Source of the DNA: Pseudacidobacterium ailaaui
Lineage (GTDB): Bacteria > Acidobacteriota > Terriglobia > Terriglobales > Acidobacteriaceae
DNA length: 64,000 nucleotides
NCBI RefSeq assembly: GCF_000688455.1
Contig: NZ_JIAL01000001.1
Span: 2,139,001 to 2,203,000 of the forward strand
Direction: 5' to 3'
Shown: piece by piece, positions 17,339 through 30,080 of the stretch
Position numbering within the stretch: the first letter of the stretch is position 1
Layout of the letters: each line of letters begins with the position of its first letter
The notes under the pieces: generated by a model
Told to the model about the DNA's origin: nothing
Seen by the model: only the letters and a program-made list of their open reading frames with translations
Database searches by the model: none
Position numbers and translations under genes: made by a program

Positions 17339-18040
17339 TCAGGCAGTCACCAGTGAGCCGACTTTCTCCCCGCAAATCACGCGGCGGATGTTTCCCGGCT
17401 GGTTGAGGTTGAAGATAATCATGGGCAAATTGTTGTCTTTGCACAGGCTTACCGCGGTGGTGTCCATTACTTTTAACCCCAGCCGCAGAATTTCCATGTA
17501 CGTAATCTGCTCAAATTTCACTGCATCGGTTTTGATGACCGGGTCAGCATCATAGATGCCCTCGACCTTGGTCGCTTTTAATAAGACGTCGGCCTTGATC
17601 TCCATGGCGCGCAGGGAGGCCGCAGTATCTGTGGAAAAGTATGGATTTCCTGTTCCTGCAGCGAAAATCACTACCCGGCCCTTTTCGAGGTGCCGGATGG
17701 CGCGGCGGCGGATATATGGCTCGCAGACCTGGGGCATCTCAATGGCAGACATGACGCGCGCATGGACACCCTTCTTCTCAAGGGCATCCTGAATGGCCAG
17801 TGCATTAATGACCGTGGCCAGCATCCCCATGTGGTCGGCCGAGACGCGGTCCATGTCCCTGGCCTGGTCCACGCCACGGAAGAAGTTGCCGCCGCCCACG
17901 ACGATGCCGACGTCGACGCCCATCTGGCGTACTTCAGCGATCTCGCCCGCAATTTCATGGATACGGCTTCCGTCCACGCCAAAGCCGCGTCCGGCGGCCA
18001 GCGCTTCTCCTGAGAGCTTCAAAACCACGCGCTTGTACAT
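17339..18040 (-). CDS. pyrH: UMP kinase
   Basis: A 233-residue amino-acid-kinase-fold UMP kinase (UMP to UDP). It starts at the ATG giving [14 protein letters not shown]; the open frame runs further upstream but that part is not PyrH-like. Motifs are [10 protein letters not shown] near residue 55, [30 protein letters not shown] near 140 (nucleotide binding) and [12 protein letters not shown]. Length is normal. Its usual neighbours tsf and frr are not here; the acyltransferase follows instead. Confidence 0.97.
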   Translation of the reverse strand: MYKRVVLKLSGEALAAGRGFGVDGSRIHEIAGEIAEVRQMGVDVGIVVGGGNFFRGVDQARDMDRVSADHMGMLATVINALAIQDALEKKGVHARVMSAIEMPQVCEPYIRRRAIRHLEKGRVVIFAAGTGNPYFSTDTAASLRAMEIKADVLLKATKVEGIYDADPVIKTDAVKFEQITYMEILRLGLKVMDTTAVSLCKDNNLPMIIFNLNQPGNIRRVICGEKVGSLVTA

Positions 18041-18091
18041 TCTCTTTGAGTATCGCATGGGGTAGGGAATGGAGCGAAGCGGCTGTACAAG

Positions 18092-18352
18092 ATGACGGAA
18101 CGCCCCGGGCCCTTCTGGCGGCATCGCGCAGGCTATATCATTACCGCTTTCGGCGGCAATGATTCGGATGGATACGTGCTCATCGGCGCACGCGTTGCCG
18201 GCGATACCTTGCCTCGCCCGGTCAATGTCACTACCCCTTCAGGATATACCCCGGCAAGCCATCCAGACTCAGCCTATTTTACTCAGGTCATAGGTCTCGA
18301 AGAACCCGCTGGTGTTGCCGGTGCCGGTTATACCAGCATCCAGCAGCAGTAA
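18092..18352 (+). CDS. Possible small hypothetical protein in the pyrH-ankyrin gap
   Basis: The roughly 350-base gap between divergent pyrH and the ankyrin gene contains an 86-codon frame with GC-rich third positions and a plausible composition ([20 protein letters not shown]). No Shine-Dalgarno sequence is visible and no family is recognised. The region must also hold promoters for both flanking genes, so a spurious frame is at least as likely. Confidence 0.25.
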   Translation: MTERPGPFWRHRAGYIITAFGGNDSDGYVLIGARVAGDTLPRPVNVTTPSGYTPASHPDSAYFTQVIGLEEPAGVAGAGYTSIQQQ

Positions 18353-18393
18353 ATACCACCGTGCACAATTCCACCTGGCGGTATACTCGCCCC

Positions 18394-19077
18394 ATGGGCC
18401 AGCATCTGTTTGATCTGATTCGCCAGGGAAAGACCGCAGAAATTGCCGATCTGGTCAACGCACAGCCCCAGGTAGCGTATTCGCGGGATGCGCAGGGTAT
18501 CTCAGCCCTGATGCTTGCCGTGTATACGCAGCAGCCGGTCGTCCGCGACTTTTTGCTCACACATTGCGGCGAACTCGATGTGTTCGAAGCTGCTGCTGTG
18601 GGAGACTGCGCCCGTCTGCAAGCTTTGATCGCCCGGGACGCGATGCAGGCCCGCGCCATTTCTCCTGATGGATGGACGCCGCTGCATCTGGCAGCGGCTT
18701 TTTCGACGGCAGAGGCCGTAACCTTGCTGGTCGAGCACGGAGCACATATACACCAGGTTTCGCACAACCCGCTGCGGAACCAGCCGCTCCATGCTTGTGT
18801 GTCTTTAAACCAATCTGTGGCCACGCTGTCCGCACTTGTGGAAGCGGGCGCGGATGTGAATGCTACCCAGCATGGAGGATTTACTCCCCTGATTCAGGCC
18901 GCTGCCGCCGGGAAAAGGGAGATGGCCGCAATCCTGCTCAGAAATGGAGCCAACCCGGCAGCAAGATGCGACCAAGGTAAGGCTGCCATCGATTATGCCC
19001 GTGAGCGCGCGCACCGCGACATTGTGGAGTTATTGGAGAAGCATAGGGAGCAGGATCAACAGCTTACCATTCGCTGA
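18394..19077 (+). CDS. Ankyrin-repeat protein
   Basis: A 227-residue protein without a signal peptide, built of about five ankyrin repeats. Clear units are GWTPLHLAAAFSTAEAVTLLVEHGAHI (residues about 92-118), the following NQPLHACVSLNQSVATLSALVEAGADVNA, and GGFTPLIQAAAAGKREMAAILLRNGANP. Such proteins bind partner proteins; the partner here is unknown. TATACT ends 6 bases before ATG 18394, which is where a -10 element of a leaderless transcript would sit. GTG at 18361 is an alternative start. The 3' end overlaps the convergent nagA by 22 bases. Confidence 0.85.
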   Translation: MGQHLFDLIRQGKTAEIADLVNAQPQVAYSRDAQGISALMLAVYTQQPVVRDFLLTHCGELDVFEAAAVGDCARLQALIARDAMQARAISPDGWTPLHLAAAFSTAEAVTLLVEHGAHIHQVSHNPLRNQPLHACVSLNQSVATLSALVEAGADVNATQHGGFTPLIQAAAAGKREMAAILLRNGANPAARCDQGKAAIDYARERAHRDIVELLEKHREQDQQLTIR

Positions 19078-20213
19078 CCCCGCAGAATGGTCTCAATGAC
19101 CTCTCCGTTCGGAGAGAGGACTGTGATATCGGCCGTCCGTCCTGGCTGCAGTGCGCCGATTTGTGAATCCAGCCCAGTCATACGCGCGGGGTTCCGCGTG
19201 GCAAGGCTTGCTGCTGTAGCCATGTCTACGCCTGTAAATTCGGCAAAGTTGCGCACGCCTCGATCCAGAGTCAGCGTGCTGCCTGCCAGAGTGTCTTCGC
19301 CAACGATGCACTTGCCATTCTTTACGCGGACATCAAGTTCGCCCAGTTTGTAGCTGCCGTCCGGCATTCCGGTGGCGCTCATGGCGTCCGTGATCAGGAT
19401 CGCGCGGTCTGCGCCCTTTTCTTTCCAGAACATGCGCACCACAGCAGGATGAACGTGAAGGCCGTCGCAGATGATCTCAGCAAACAAGTCGTCACGGTCA
19501 AGAACAACTCCCAGAATGCCGGGATCGCGATGGTCGAAGCGCCGCATGGCGTTGAAGGTATGTGTTGCTGACGTCGCCCCGGCGTGGATGCCGCGCAGTG
19601 CATCGTCCATGCCTGCGTTGCTGTGTCCCAGGCTTACGCGCACGCCCAGAGAGACAGCCCGTTCGATCACTTCGATGGCCCCGGGAAGCTCCGGCGCGAT
19701 CGTCATCAGGCGGATGTGGCCTTCGGCGGCCTCCCACATGCGATCGAAGAGCGGAACGGAAGGCTGCTGCAGGTCCTGTTCCGGGTGCGCACCCTTTTTG
19801 GAATGGGAGATGAATGGGCCTTCGATATGGATCCCAACCGGCCGGGCCCCTTTCAGGTCCTTGCCCATCAGCTTTGCCAGTCCATGGAGCGATTTCAGCG
19901 TTGCGTCCACCGGTGCCGTGACCGTAGTTGCGAAGTAAGAACCAACACCATGCGCAGAGAGAAAACTTCCCACCGTGTTCAGCGCACCTTCGCTCGCTTC
20001 CATCACATCGCTTCCTGCGCTGCCGTGAATGTGTACGTCAAAGTAGGCCGGGACCAGCACGGCCCCGGGAAAATCATGCCGCGGCCCCTCAGGAAGCGGT
20101 GCTTCGGCAAGGGATACAATGCTCGTGATGGTCCCATCTTCGACGGTCACGATGGGATGAGGGACCGTTTGGTCCGGGGTCAGAAGCTTTTCTGCAGTCA
20201 GGATGTATCGCAT
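19056..20213 (-). CDS. nagA: N-acetylglucosamine-6-phosphate deacetylase
   Basis: A 385-residue amidohydrolase that deacetylates GlcNAc-6-P in amino-sugar recycling. The start at MRYILTAEKLL is chosen over an upstream ATG (20267) that only adds basic residues overlapping the divergent nfo start. Metal and active-site motifs are FDVHIHGSAGSD near residue 60, GIHIEGPFISHSKKGAH near 128, SLGHSNAGMDDAL, ATHTFNAM and LITDAMSATGMPDG near 275. No nagB, transporter or regulator is adjacent. It is divergent from nfo (54-base gap) and overlaps the ankyrin gene end. Confidence 0.94.
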   Translation of the reverse strand: MRYILTAEKLLTPDQTVPHPIVTVEDGTITSIVSLAEAPLPEGPRHDFPGAVLVPAYFDVHIHGSAGSDVMEASEGALNTVGSFLSAHGVGSYFATTVTAPVDATLKSLHGLAKLMGKDLKGARPVGIHIEGPFISHSKKGAHPEQDLQQPSVPLFDRMWEAAEGHIRLMTIAPELPGAIEVIERAVSLGVRVSLGHSNAGMDDALRGIHAGATSATHTFNAMRRFDHRDPGILGVVLDRDDLFAEIICDGLHVHPAVVRMFWKEKGADRAILITDAMSATGMPDGSYKLGELDVRVKNGKCIVGEDTLAGSTLTLDRGVRNFAEFTGVDMATAASLATRNPARMTGLDSQIGALQPGRTADITVLSPNGEVIETILRGQRMVSC

Positions 20214-20267
20214 GAGATGGGTCTTTCTTGTATAGCTGTATAGTCTACTACTTTTCTTTGTCAGCAA
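20214..20267. promoter_or_regulatory. Divergent promoter region between nagA and nfo
   Basis: Only 54 bases separate the two divergent starts. The segment is A+T-rich and contains the direct repeat TGTATAGCTGTATAGTC at about 20228-20244, giving TATAGC/TATAGT -10-like hexamers. A repressor site is possible but no known operator consensus is matched. Confidence 0.4.
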
Positions 20268-21155
20268 ATGAAAAAGAAGATTTTACGCATAGGTATACAC
20301 CTTTCTACTTCAGGGGGTGTGTACATGGCGGCCGAGAGGGCGCAGGCCATCGGGGCAAACACCTTTCAGATTTTCTCTTCCAGTCCGCGTATGTGGCGCC
20401 CGGCACGGATTGATCCGGCTCACTCTGAGCGCATGCACGAGCTGCGGCAAAGATATGGCTGCACGCCGCTGGTGATCCATACCAGTTATCTGGTGAACTT
20501 ATGCAGTCAGTCAGAAGAGGTCAGGGGCAAGTCCATCGTTGCGTTTCATGGGGAAATCGAACGCGCGCTGGCGCTTGGGGCAGAGTACCTGGTCCTTCAT
20601 CCCGGATCCTGGCGCGGCCTGACGCGTGACGAAGGTCTGCGGCTGGCGGCCGAGTCCATTGAACGGGCCTTGGAGGGGCTGGACTGGCAGGCCAGGAACT
20701 TCCGGATTCTGATTGAAAACACGGCCGGGGCCGAGTTTTCTTTGGGTGGCAGCTTTGAGCAGGTTGCCGAACTGATGCATCGCCTGCGGAATGTGGCCCC
20801 TGTGGGAGTGTGTCTTGACACCTGCCATACGCATGTGTCGGGATATGACATTGTCAGTCAGCAAGGTTATGAGGACACGGTCGAAAAGATCGAAAAGACG
20901 ATTGGGCTGGAAAACGTCCGAGTGTGGCACACCAATGACGCGAAGGCCGCGCGCGGATCGAAGCTCGACCGCCACGAGCATATTGGGGAAGGCATGATTG
21001 GTGCAGAGGCGTTCCGGCGCCTTTTACAGGACGGCCGCTTTGCCCACTGTGCTTTTATTGCGGAAACGCCGCTCGATGATCCAGATGACGACGCGCGGAA
21101 TGTCGCCAGGCTGAAGGGGCTCGCCGGAGTGACGCGAAAGGCGGAGATGGAATAA
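20268..21155 (+). CDS. nfo: Endonuclease IV (AP endonuclease)
   Basis: A 295-residue TIM-barrel DNA repair enzyme that cleaves 5' to abasic sites using three zinc ions. The zinc ligand motifs are visible: LVIHTSYLVN near residue 68, YLVLHPGSW near 109, ILIENTAG near 145, GVCLDTCHTHVSGYD near 180, VWHTNDAKAARGSKLDRHEHIGEG near 222 and FIAETP near 265. Length is normal for Nfo (about 280-300 aa). Confidence 0.96.
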   Translation: MKKKILRIGIHLSTSGGVYMAAERAQAIGANTFQIFSSSPRMWRPARIDPAHSERMHELRQRYGCTPLVIHTSYLVNLCSQSEEVRGKSIVAFHGEIERALALGAEYLVLHPGSWRGLTRDEGLRLAAESIERALEGLDWQARNFRILIENTAGAEFSLGGSFEQVAELMHRLRNVAPVGVCLDTCHTHVSGYDIVSQQGYEDTVEKIEKTIGLENVRVWHTNDAKAARGSKLDRHEHIGEGMIGAEAFRRLLQDGRFAHCAFIAETPLDDPDDDARNVARLKGLAGVTRKAEME

Positions 21156-21179
21156 GCGGGTCCGGTACCGGAGGAAGAT

Positions 21180-22058
21180 ATGAGGGCTTTTCGAGGGCGC
21201 TGTGCCTTGTTTTTGTGTATGGGCATGGCTGGTTTCATGCCTGCGCAGGAGCATGTCACGGCGGCCCGCGCCGATGGCCAGAAGACGCCTCTGATGGTGT
21301 ATCGCGCGGACATACCGGCAGGTGCCTGTGCGCCGTTGGCCGTCATCTCCCACGGGGCGGGCGGCACGGAGGAAGGGTACACGTATCTGGCAAAGGCACT
21401 GGAACAGAATGGCTGGATGGTCCTCGTGATGGGACATCGCGAGAGCGGGCCACAGGCGCTGCGGCGAGAGATTTTTTCACATGGAATCCATAGCGGCGTG
21501 GAAGCATTGGTAACGGATGCCGATGCGGAAACAAGACGGCTGCTTGACGTGGGGGCGGCCTTGAGCTGGGCAGAAAAGCAGTGTCGTCCACCATATCGTG
21601 TCCTGCTGGGGCATTCGATGGGCTCTTCGACCGTCATGCTGGAAGCAGGGGCGCGGAATCGGATTGGTATTCCTGCGCCACCGGCAGGGCAGGACCGCTT
21701 CGATGCTTATGTGGCGCTTTCTCCGGAAGGGCCGGGAATTGTCTTTCCGGACCAGGCCTGGAGCAGCATTCACAAACCCATGCTGGTCCTTACCGGGACG
21801 CGCGACCAGTCCCTTAAGGGAGGGCCGAAGTCCCGGCAAATTCCCTGGCAGGAGCTTCCCGGAACAGGCCGAAGGGGTTGCCAGTGGATGGGAGTGGTTG
21901 ACGGCGCCACCCATATGAACTTTGCCGGCGAAGGTTTTGGCGCAGACCGCGTGACGCCATTGGTCAACGAAACAGTAGTACAGTTTTTATCCGAGGCCAG
22001 AAGCGGAAATTGTCCTCTGCCGCCGCAACATGCAGGGATGATTCTTCGGGCAAAGTAG
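21180..22058 (+). CDS. Secreted alpha/beta-hydrolase
   Basis: A 292-residue protein with an N-terminal signal peptide (cleavage near MPAQEHV) and a hydrolase fold. The oxyanion-loop motif is SHGAGGTEEGY near residue 57, the nucleophile elbow is LGHSMGSS near 142, and a candidate acid and His are TGTRDQS near 204 and DGATHMNFAGEGFG near 242. The arrangement resembles dienelactone-hydrolase or chlorophyllase-like esterases; the substrate is unknown. GGAGG sits 5 bases before the start. It follows nfo by 24 bases and precedes leuS. Confidence 0.78.
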   Translation: MRAFRGRCALFLCMGMAGFMPAQEHVTAARADGQKTPLMVYRADIPAGACAPLAVISHGAGGTEEGYTYLAKALEQNGWMVLVMGHRESGPQALRREIFSHGIHSGVEALVTDADAETRRLLDVGAALSWAEKQCRPPYRVLLGHSMGSSTVMLEAGARNRIGIPAPPAGQDRFDAYVALSPEGPGIVFPDQAWSSIHKPMLVLTGTRDQSLKGGPKSRQIPWQELPGTGRRGCQWMGVVDGATHMNFAGEGFGADRVTPLVNETVVQFLSEARSGNCPLPPQHAGMILRAK

Positions 22059-22090
22059 GGAAGCCGGGTGCTCGCCGTTAAAATAAATTC

Positions 22091-24718
<2,628 letters not shown>

Positions 24719-24719
24719 G

Positions 24720-25652
24720 ATGGCCGACACGCAACGAGTACGCGGCACGCAATCGCTCGTTCACACCTTTGCCGGGTGCTGGCGGCGCCCTTCTCTGCTG
24801 CTATGGGAGCTTGCATGGCGCTGGCTCTTCGGCATTCCCGCGCTGGCGTTGGTTGGCTTCCAGGCATGGCGCATCTACTCTGCAACTTCAAGCCAGCTTG
24901 AGACCACAGGGATCTTTCAATTTTCGCTTCAGGACCCGATGCGCGCCGCGGTCATGATCGCAGACGCATTCGCTGTTCTGTGGCCGCCGGTGTTCCATGT
25001 TTTGCTGTGGCTTGCGCCGGTATTGGCGGTGGGTTGGGCCATTGCGTCGGGCATAGGGCGCAATCTTGTCTTGCGCTGCTACGATCCTTTATTGCCGAAG
25101 CGGCCTGCGTCCCTGATGCTGCTTCAACTGCTTCGCATCATTGCGCTTGTCGGCACATTTGCAGGATGGTTCGCCGCAGTCCATTGGGCGGCCGGCTACG
25201 CACTTTCCGGGGCTGAGCCGAGCCTGGTGCTTTATTTTGCGCTGGTCATCTGCCTGTCGCTCGGAATCTTTACGTTGTGGGCATTGCTGAGTTGGGTCTT
25301 TTCGATTGCGCCTCTGCTGCTTTTGCTGGAGGACTGTAGCATTGTCAGCAGCCTGCTGCATGGCCTTCGTCTGGGTCCGCTCACAGGCAAGCTGGTGGAA
25401 GTGAACCTTGTGATGGGCATCATCAAACTGGCGCTGATTGTCCTGGCCATGGTGATGTCCGCCTCGCCGCTGCCGTTTGCTACCGTCATGCAGGGTACGG
25501 AGCTTTATATCTGGTGGGCAATTGTCTCGCTTCTGTATTTTGCGGCGTCGGATTTCTTTCAGGTAGCGCGGTTGGTTGCATTTATTCAGTTCTGGCGATT
25601 GTCTGTGCCTTCTGACGCAACTTCTTCACCAACTCCTGCCGCCTCAAAGTAA
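24720..25652 (+). CDS. Polytopic membrane protein of unknown function
   Basis: A 310-residue protein with about six hydrophobic segments, starting 1 base after the leuS stop (TAGGATGG), so it is almost certainly co-transcribed and perhaps coupled. No signature motif is recognised. The repeated Trp-flanked helices and the C-terminal segment with [17 protein letters not shown] resemble uncharacterised acidobacterial membrane proteins found beside synthetase genes. It ends 8 bases before guaA. Confidence 0.75.
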   Translation: MADTQRVRGTQSLVHTFAGCWRRPSLLLWELAWRWLFGIPALALVGFQAWRIYSATSSQLETTGIFQFSLQDPMRAAVMIADAFAVLWPPVFHVLLWLAPVLAVGWAIASGIGRNLVLRCYDPLLPKRPASLMLLQLLRIIALVGTFAGWFAAVHWAAGYALSGAEPSLVLYFALVICLSLGIFTLWALLSWVFSIAPLLLLLEDCSIVSSLLHGLRLGPLTGKLVEVNLVMGIIKLALIVLAMVMSASPLPFATVMQGTELYIWWAIVSLLYFAASDFFQVARLVAFIQFWRLSVPSDATSSPTPAASK

Positions 25653-25660
25653 ACTGGAGT

Positions 25661-27211
25661 GTGGACACATCTTCGATCGTCATCCTCGATTTCGGATCTC
25701 AATACACACAACTCATCGCGCGACGCATCCGCGAGCAGAATGTCTTTTCTGTTGTCCTGCCCTGCACGGCGAAACTGGAAGAGATAGAGAGCTATAAGCC
25801 GCTGGGCATTATTCTTTCCGGCGGCCCCAGCTCGGTGTATGACTCCGACGCGCCGCCTGCCGACCCGGCTGTGCTCACGCTGGGCAGGCCTGTGTTGGGC
25901 ATCTGCTATGGGCTGCAATTTATCACGCACCACCTGGGCGGAAAGGTGCGTCCTGCTGAAAAACGTGAGTATGGGCATGCTGAGGTCTCGATCGTCGATC
26001 CGGCAACGCCGCTTTTCAGCGGACTTCCGGCTTCGCTCCAGGTCTGGATGTCCCATGGTGACGAAGCGCTGGACCTGCCTGAGGGTTTTCATCTGACGGC
26101 AAAAACATCGAACGCCGTTGCGGGCATCGCGAACCCAGAAAAGAAGATCTGGGCGGTACAGTTTCATCCTGAGGTGCACCACACACCGCGCGGCGCGGAG
26201 CTTCTGCGCAATTTCCTTTTTCACATCTGCAAGGCGAAACCCGACTGGACCCCGGAGCACTTTATCCAGTCCACGGTCTCTGCCATTCGGGAGAAAGTGG
26301 GGGAGGGCCACGCCATCTGTGCGCTCTCAGGCGGAGTGGATTCTTCGGTTGCTGCTGTACTCGTCCATCGCGCGATTGGCGACCGTCTGACCTGCGTCTT
26401 TGTAGACAACGGTGTGCTGCGCAAAAACGAGTTTTTTAAAGTACAGGAGAACCTGCGCGGCAAGCTTGGGCTAAATCTGGTTGCAGTGGACGCCAGCGGA
26501 CGCTTCCTGGCCAAACTTGCTGGCGTGACTGATCCTGAGACCAAGCGGAAGATCATCGGCAATGAATTTATCGCGGTCTTCGATGACGAAGCGCACCGCA
26601 TCGCGCAGCAGACCGGTGGAGTGGACTGGCTTGTGCAGGGCACGCTCTATCCTGATGTGATTGAGTCTTCGTCGGTCAAGGGCCCATCGCAGACCATCAA
26701 GAGCCACCATAACGTCGGCGGCCTGCCGGAGACGATGAAGCTCAAACTGATTGAGCCATTGCGGGATTTGTTTAAGGATGAAGTCCGGCGCATTGGCCGC
26801 GACCTCGGAATGCCGGATGAGATCCTCCAGCGGCAGCCCTTTCCCGGACCGGGGCTTGCGGTGCGCATTCTGGGCGAGATCACTCCTGAGCGCGTGGCGC
26901 TTTTGCAGGAAGCCGATGACATCGTCGTGACGGAAATCAAAGCCGCAGGACTCTACCAGCAGATCTGGCAGTCCTTTGCGGTCCTGCTGCCTGTCAAAAG
27001 CGTCGGCGTCATGGGCGACCAGCGCACGTATGCCTATACCTGCGCCATCCGCGCTGTGCACTCTGAGGATGGAATGACGGCCGATTGGGTGCCTCTGCCC
27101 TATGATGTGCTCAAGAAGATCTCCAGCCGCATTGTGAATGAGGTTCGCGGCATTAACCGCGTCGTATACGACATTACGTCGAAGCCACCAGGAACCATTG
27201 AGTGGGAGTGA
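25661..27211 (+). CDS. guaA: GMP synthase (glutamine-hydrolysing)
   Basis: A 516-residue enzyme converting XMP to GMP. The N-terminal class I amidotransferase domain has [18 protein letters not shown] at the start, the nucleophile loop GICYGLQ near residue 84, and QFHPEVHHT near 170. The ATP-pyrophosphatase domain has [12 protein letters not shown] near 220. The C-terminal dimerisation domain ends PPGTIEWE. The start is GTG with GGAG just upstream. It is the third gene of the leuS-membrane protein-guaA run. Confidence 0.98.
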   Translation: MDTSSIVILDFGSQYTQLIARRIREQNVFSVVLPCTAKLEEIESYKPLGIILSGGPSSVYDSDAPPADPAVLTLGRPVLGICYGLQFITHHLGGKVRPAEKREYGHAEVSIVDPATPLFSGLPASLQVWMSHGDEALDLPEGFHLTAKTSNAVAGIANPEKKIWAVQFHPEVHHTPRGAELLRNFLFHICKAKPDWTPEHFIQSTVSAIREKVGEGHAICALSGGVDSSVAAVLVHRAIGDRLTCVFVDNGVLRKNEFFKVQENLRGKLGLNLVAVDASGRFLAKLAGVTDPETKRKIIGNEFIAVFDDEAHRIAQQTGGVDWLVQGTLYPDVIESSSVKGPSQTIKSHHNVGGLPETMKLKLIEPLRDLFKDEVRRIGRDLGMPDEILQRQPFPGPGLAVRILGEITPERVALLQEADDIVVTEIKAAGLYQQIWQSFAVLLPVKSVGVMGDQRTYAYTCAIRAVHSEDGMTADWVPLPYDVLKKISSRIVNEVRGINRVVYDITSKPPGTIEWE

Positions 27212-27277
27212 TCTTCCGTTGGTTGAAATGACCAGACAAATTCCCTCTGGCATAATGGCTAGCTGGAGGGAAATTCC

Positions 27278-27790
27278 ATGACCATTGCCGAGGTATTGCT
27301 GGCGGACTTCGATACCGAAATTTCAAACACGCGCCGGACCCTGGAACGTGTCCCCGAAAACCTTGCGGACTACAGGCCGCACGAGAAGTCCATGCCGATG
27401 GGTCGGCTGGCCATGCATTGCGCCACTATTCCGATTTTTGGCTTGTACATCATCGAGGATGATTCGATGGACCTGGCTGCAAGAAACCGCCCTCAAGTAG
27501 ACCTGACCTTTCGTTCTACCGCAGACTGTCTGGCGCAGTTAGAGGATGCTGCTGCAAAGTGCCGGAAGGCCCTTACATCGGCCAGCGATGAACATCTTCA
27601 GAAGACATGGCTCTTCAAGTGGGGAGACCAGGTGATCTCCAATTCCTCGCGTGTGCAGACTTTCCGACAGATGTGCTTCAATCACATGGTCCACCATGTA
27701 GCGCAGTTGGGTGTTTATCTCCGCCTGAATCACCTGGCAGTTCCGGCGCTGTATGGACCCTCGGCTGATGAGCAATGGTCTCCAAAATAG
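27278..27790 (+). CDS. DinB-family putative metal-dependent protein
   Basis: A 170-residue four-helix DinB-like protein. The family pattern is seen in MHCATIPIFG near residue 46 and in the C-terminal FNHMVHHVAQLGVYLRLN, then PALYGPSADE. His residues in these two motifs form the metal site in characterised relatives such as bacillithiol transferases. The specific reaction is unknown. GGAGGG is 7 bases before ATG. Confidence 0.88.
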   Translation: MTIAEVLLADFDTEISNTRRTLERVPENLADYRPHEKSMPMGRLAMHCATIPIFGLYIIEDDSMDLAARNRPQVDLTFRSTADCLAQLEDAAAKCRKALTSASDEHLQKTWLFKWGDQVISNSSRVQTFRQMCFNHMVHHVAQLGVYLRLNHLAVPALYGPSADEQWSPK

Positions 27791-27869
27791 GCACGTTGTC
27801 AGAACGACTTGCGCGGAAAGGTTATGCGGGGAGTAATTTTCCTCCCCGCATGTCTCAGGAACTCACTTC

Positions 27870-29234
27870 TCAGAACGATTCGACCTCATATAGGGCAGAA
27901 GCATGGGGGGCAAGTTTTACTTTCATCCATGCCGCTGCTCCCAGATTTTTCTTCTGCCAGAGGTCGCGGACCCGATAGCGGGCTTTCATCAGACCGAGTT
28001 GCTTCCAGGTGTAAGAGGTCTCCTGCGGCTGGTCGCTGATGTTGAAGACAGCGACATAGTGTTTTCTGTCCGAATCTTCGGCCGTCCACACAATTTCTGT
28101 CTGTGTCTGGACCGCTGGGTGGTTGTTGCGGGAATGTTGGTCAACGGCGATCACCTCGGGGTTCGTCAGCAAGGATTCAGTGAAGCTGTCCATCTGGGTC
28201 AGGTTGGCTCCCAGAATCAGTGGGGAGCGCGCAATACACCACAGTGTGACCAGCGTCTGGGCTTCATCTTTTGTCAGACGCGAGTGGCGCGGCTGGCCCC
28301 ATCCAGCATTGGGGCCGAGGTAGCCAAGAGGCAGCATGTCGGCGTCAGGCCAGTGGCCTGGTTCTACGTAGGATGACCACACGGCCAGGTTTTTGAACTG
28401 CCGTTTGACAGGCTGAGGAAATGTGTTCGTATCGCTTTCCGGTTTGCTCCAGAGGTCCCAGACGTCGTTTGAGATGCGCCACATCTGCGCATATTGGCGC
28501 ACGTCGGCTGCTTCAGAAACAGGTGTAGGACCAGGGGAAAGGCTCAGCACGATGGGGCGGCCGCTTTTTTTCAAAGCCGCACTCATCATGTGCACCTCAT
28601 TTGCCTGGTAGGGCGAAGAGATGCAGTCTACTTTGAGAAAGTCCACACCCCAGTCGGCGTAAAGTTTCGCAAGTGAATCATAATAAGCCTGCGCCGCGGC
28701 GTTGTTCTTCAGTCCGTAGTTGTCCGGGTTCCAGGCGCAGAGGTCGGAAGGATTGGCCGCATCCGCGGCATGAAATTGCGAGCCTGCGATGGGCAGGTTT
28801 TTGGCCACCGCCTCTTTAGGAATTCCGCGAATGATGTGAATGCCAAACTTCAGGCCGAGGGCGTGCACAGAACCGGCAATGGCCTTGAGACCTGCCCCGT
28901 GCGCGCTGGATGGGAAGCGATTAGGGGCCGGGACGTAGCGGCCATAGCTGTCGAGTGTATATCCTTGGTCAGCACCTGACTTGCCGGCATTTTCAGGATG
29001 TTGGAGATACCATCCTTCATCAATGACGACATACTTCCAGCCAAATTGTTTCAGGTGCTGGTTGAGCCAATCAACATTGGCCTTGAACTGTTCCTCAGAG
29101 ATGGTGAGGCCGTATGCGTCCCAACTGTTCCAACCCATGGGCGGTGTGGGCGCCAGTCTCTGGTTTTCCTGCGCAGGAAGCACAGCAGAGCAGAGAAGAC
29201 AGAGAAAAACAAGAAGAGATGACCAACGGTGCAC
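27870..29234 (-). CDS. Secreted GH27 alpha-galactosidase
   Basis: A 454-residue glycoside hydrolase family 27 enzyme with a signal peptide (cleavage near LPAQEN, residue 22). The GH27 opening PTPPMGWNSWDAYG follows, then IDEGWYLQ near residue 71. The catalytic nucleophile is Asp203 in FLKVDC and the acid/base is Asp257 in WRISNDVWD; GANLTQMD lies further on. The C-terminal beta domain runs to the end. It removes terminal alpha-galactosyl groups from plant galactomannans or oligosaccharides in the periplasm or outside. It stands alone, divergent from ispD. Confidence 0.93.
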   Translation of the reverse strand: MHRWSSLLVFLCLLCSAVLPAQENQRLAPTPPMGWNSWDAYGLTISEEQFKANVDWLNQHLKQFGWKYVVIDEGWYLQHPENAGKSGADQGYTLDSYGRYVPAPNRFPSSAHGAGLKAIAGSVHALGLKFGIHIIRGIPKEAVAKNLPIAGSQFHAADAANPSDLCAWNPDNYGLKNNAAAQAYYDSLAKLYADWGVDFLKVDCISSPYQANEVHMMSAALKKSGRPIVLSLSPGPTPVSEAADVRQYAQMWRISNDVWDLWSKPESDTNTFPQPVKRQFKNLAVWSSYVEPGHWPDADMLPLGYLGPNAGWGQPRHSRLTKDEAQTLVTLWCIARSPLILGANLTQMDSFTESLLTNPEVIAVDQHSRNNHPAVQTQTEIVWTAEDSDRKHYVAVFNISDQPQETSYTWKQLGLMKARYRVRDLWQKKNLGAAAWMKVKLAPHASALYEVESF

Positions 29235-29359
29235 GTAGAGACCTCGCTTAGAGAACGTTTTCCTGCCGCCTCAACATTGTACTCAGGGACGCGGTCGAGA
29301 CAATCGCATCACGCATCACCGCCCGTCCTCCTGTATAGTCATAATTTCCGGGTTGATCT

Positions 29360-30055
29360 ATGCAGGTTTTTGTCATTCTTCCAGCAGCAGGATTAGGCAC
29401 ACGCATGGCAGCGGGCCAGCCCAAACAGTTTCTTGAGCTGGCAGGGGTGCCGATTCTCATCCACAGCCTGCGCGCTTTTGCGCAGGTCCCGCAGGTGACG
29501 GCCATTTATGTGGCCGTACGGGCCAGCGAGCAGGAACGTGTGGAAGCGCAGATAAAAGAGCACGGTTTTGCGAAAAGGGTCCGTATTGTCACCGGCGGAG
29601 ACACACGGCAGGAAAGCGTGGCCAACGCCCTGAAGGCGATTGCATGTTCTGATGAGGACATTGTTCTGGTCCATGACGCCGTGCGTCCGCTGATTGATGC
29701 TGCGACAATCTCGCGGACCATCGAGGCGGTAGAAAAGCATAATGCAGCCATTGTGGGGCTGCCTGCGATTGACACCATCAAGCAGGTGGAGCGGACGGCA
29801 GCCGGCGCCATCATCACGGCAACCATTCCCAGGGAATATATCGTACAGGCACAGACTCCGCAGGGTTTCCGGTGTGGTCTGCTCAAGCGCGCCTTCGCAG
29901 AAGCGCTCAGCGATGGCTTTGTAGGAACGGACGAGGCCAGCATTGTCGAGCGTGCGGGCGCACAGGTCTTCGTCGTTCCCGGTTCGGCTGCAAATATCAA
30001 GATCACCCAGCCGGGGGACCTTGAGCTGGCTGAGTTTTATCTTTCACGCCAGTAG
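29360..30055 (+). CDS. ispD: 2-C-methyl-D-erythritol 4-phosphate cytidylyltransferase
   Basis: A 231-residue nucleotidyltransferase of the non-mevalonate isoprenoid pathway. The CTP-binding motif is PAAGLGTRMAAGQPKQFLEL at residues 8-27. Also visible are VLVHDAVRPLID near 103, PQGFRCGLLKRAF near 170 and TDEASIVE near 195. Length is normal. It precedes ispF by 25 bases; the two act in sequence, with ispE between them. Confidence 0.96.
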   Translation: MQVFVILPAAGLGTRMAAGQPKQFLELAGVPILIHSLRAFAQVPQVTAIYVAVRASEQERVEAQIKEHGFAKRVRIVTGGDTRQESVANALKAIACSDEDIVLVHDAVRPLIDAATISRTIEAVEKHNAAIVGLPAIDTIKQVERTAAGAIITATIPREYIVQAQTPQGFRCGLLKRAFAEALSDGFVGTDEASIVERAGAQVFVVPGSAANIKITQPGDLELAEFYLSRQ

Positions 30056-30080
30056 CCTTGTACATTAGGAAGAGAACAGG

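Noticed and set aside
27212-27277. A promoter with CATAAT before the DinB-like gene
   Set aside because: TTGAAA and CATAAT are 22 bases apart, too far for a standard promoter; not strong enough to list.
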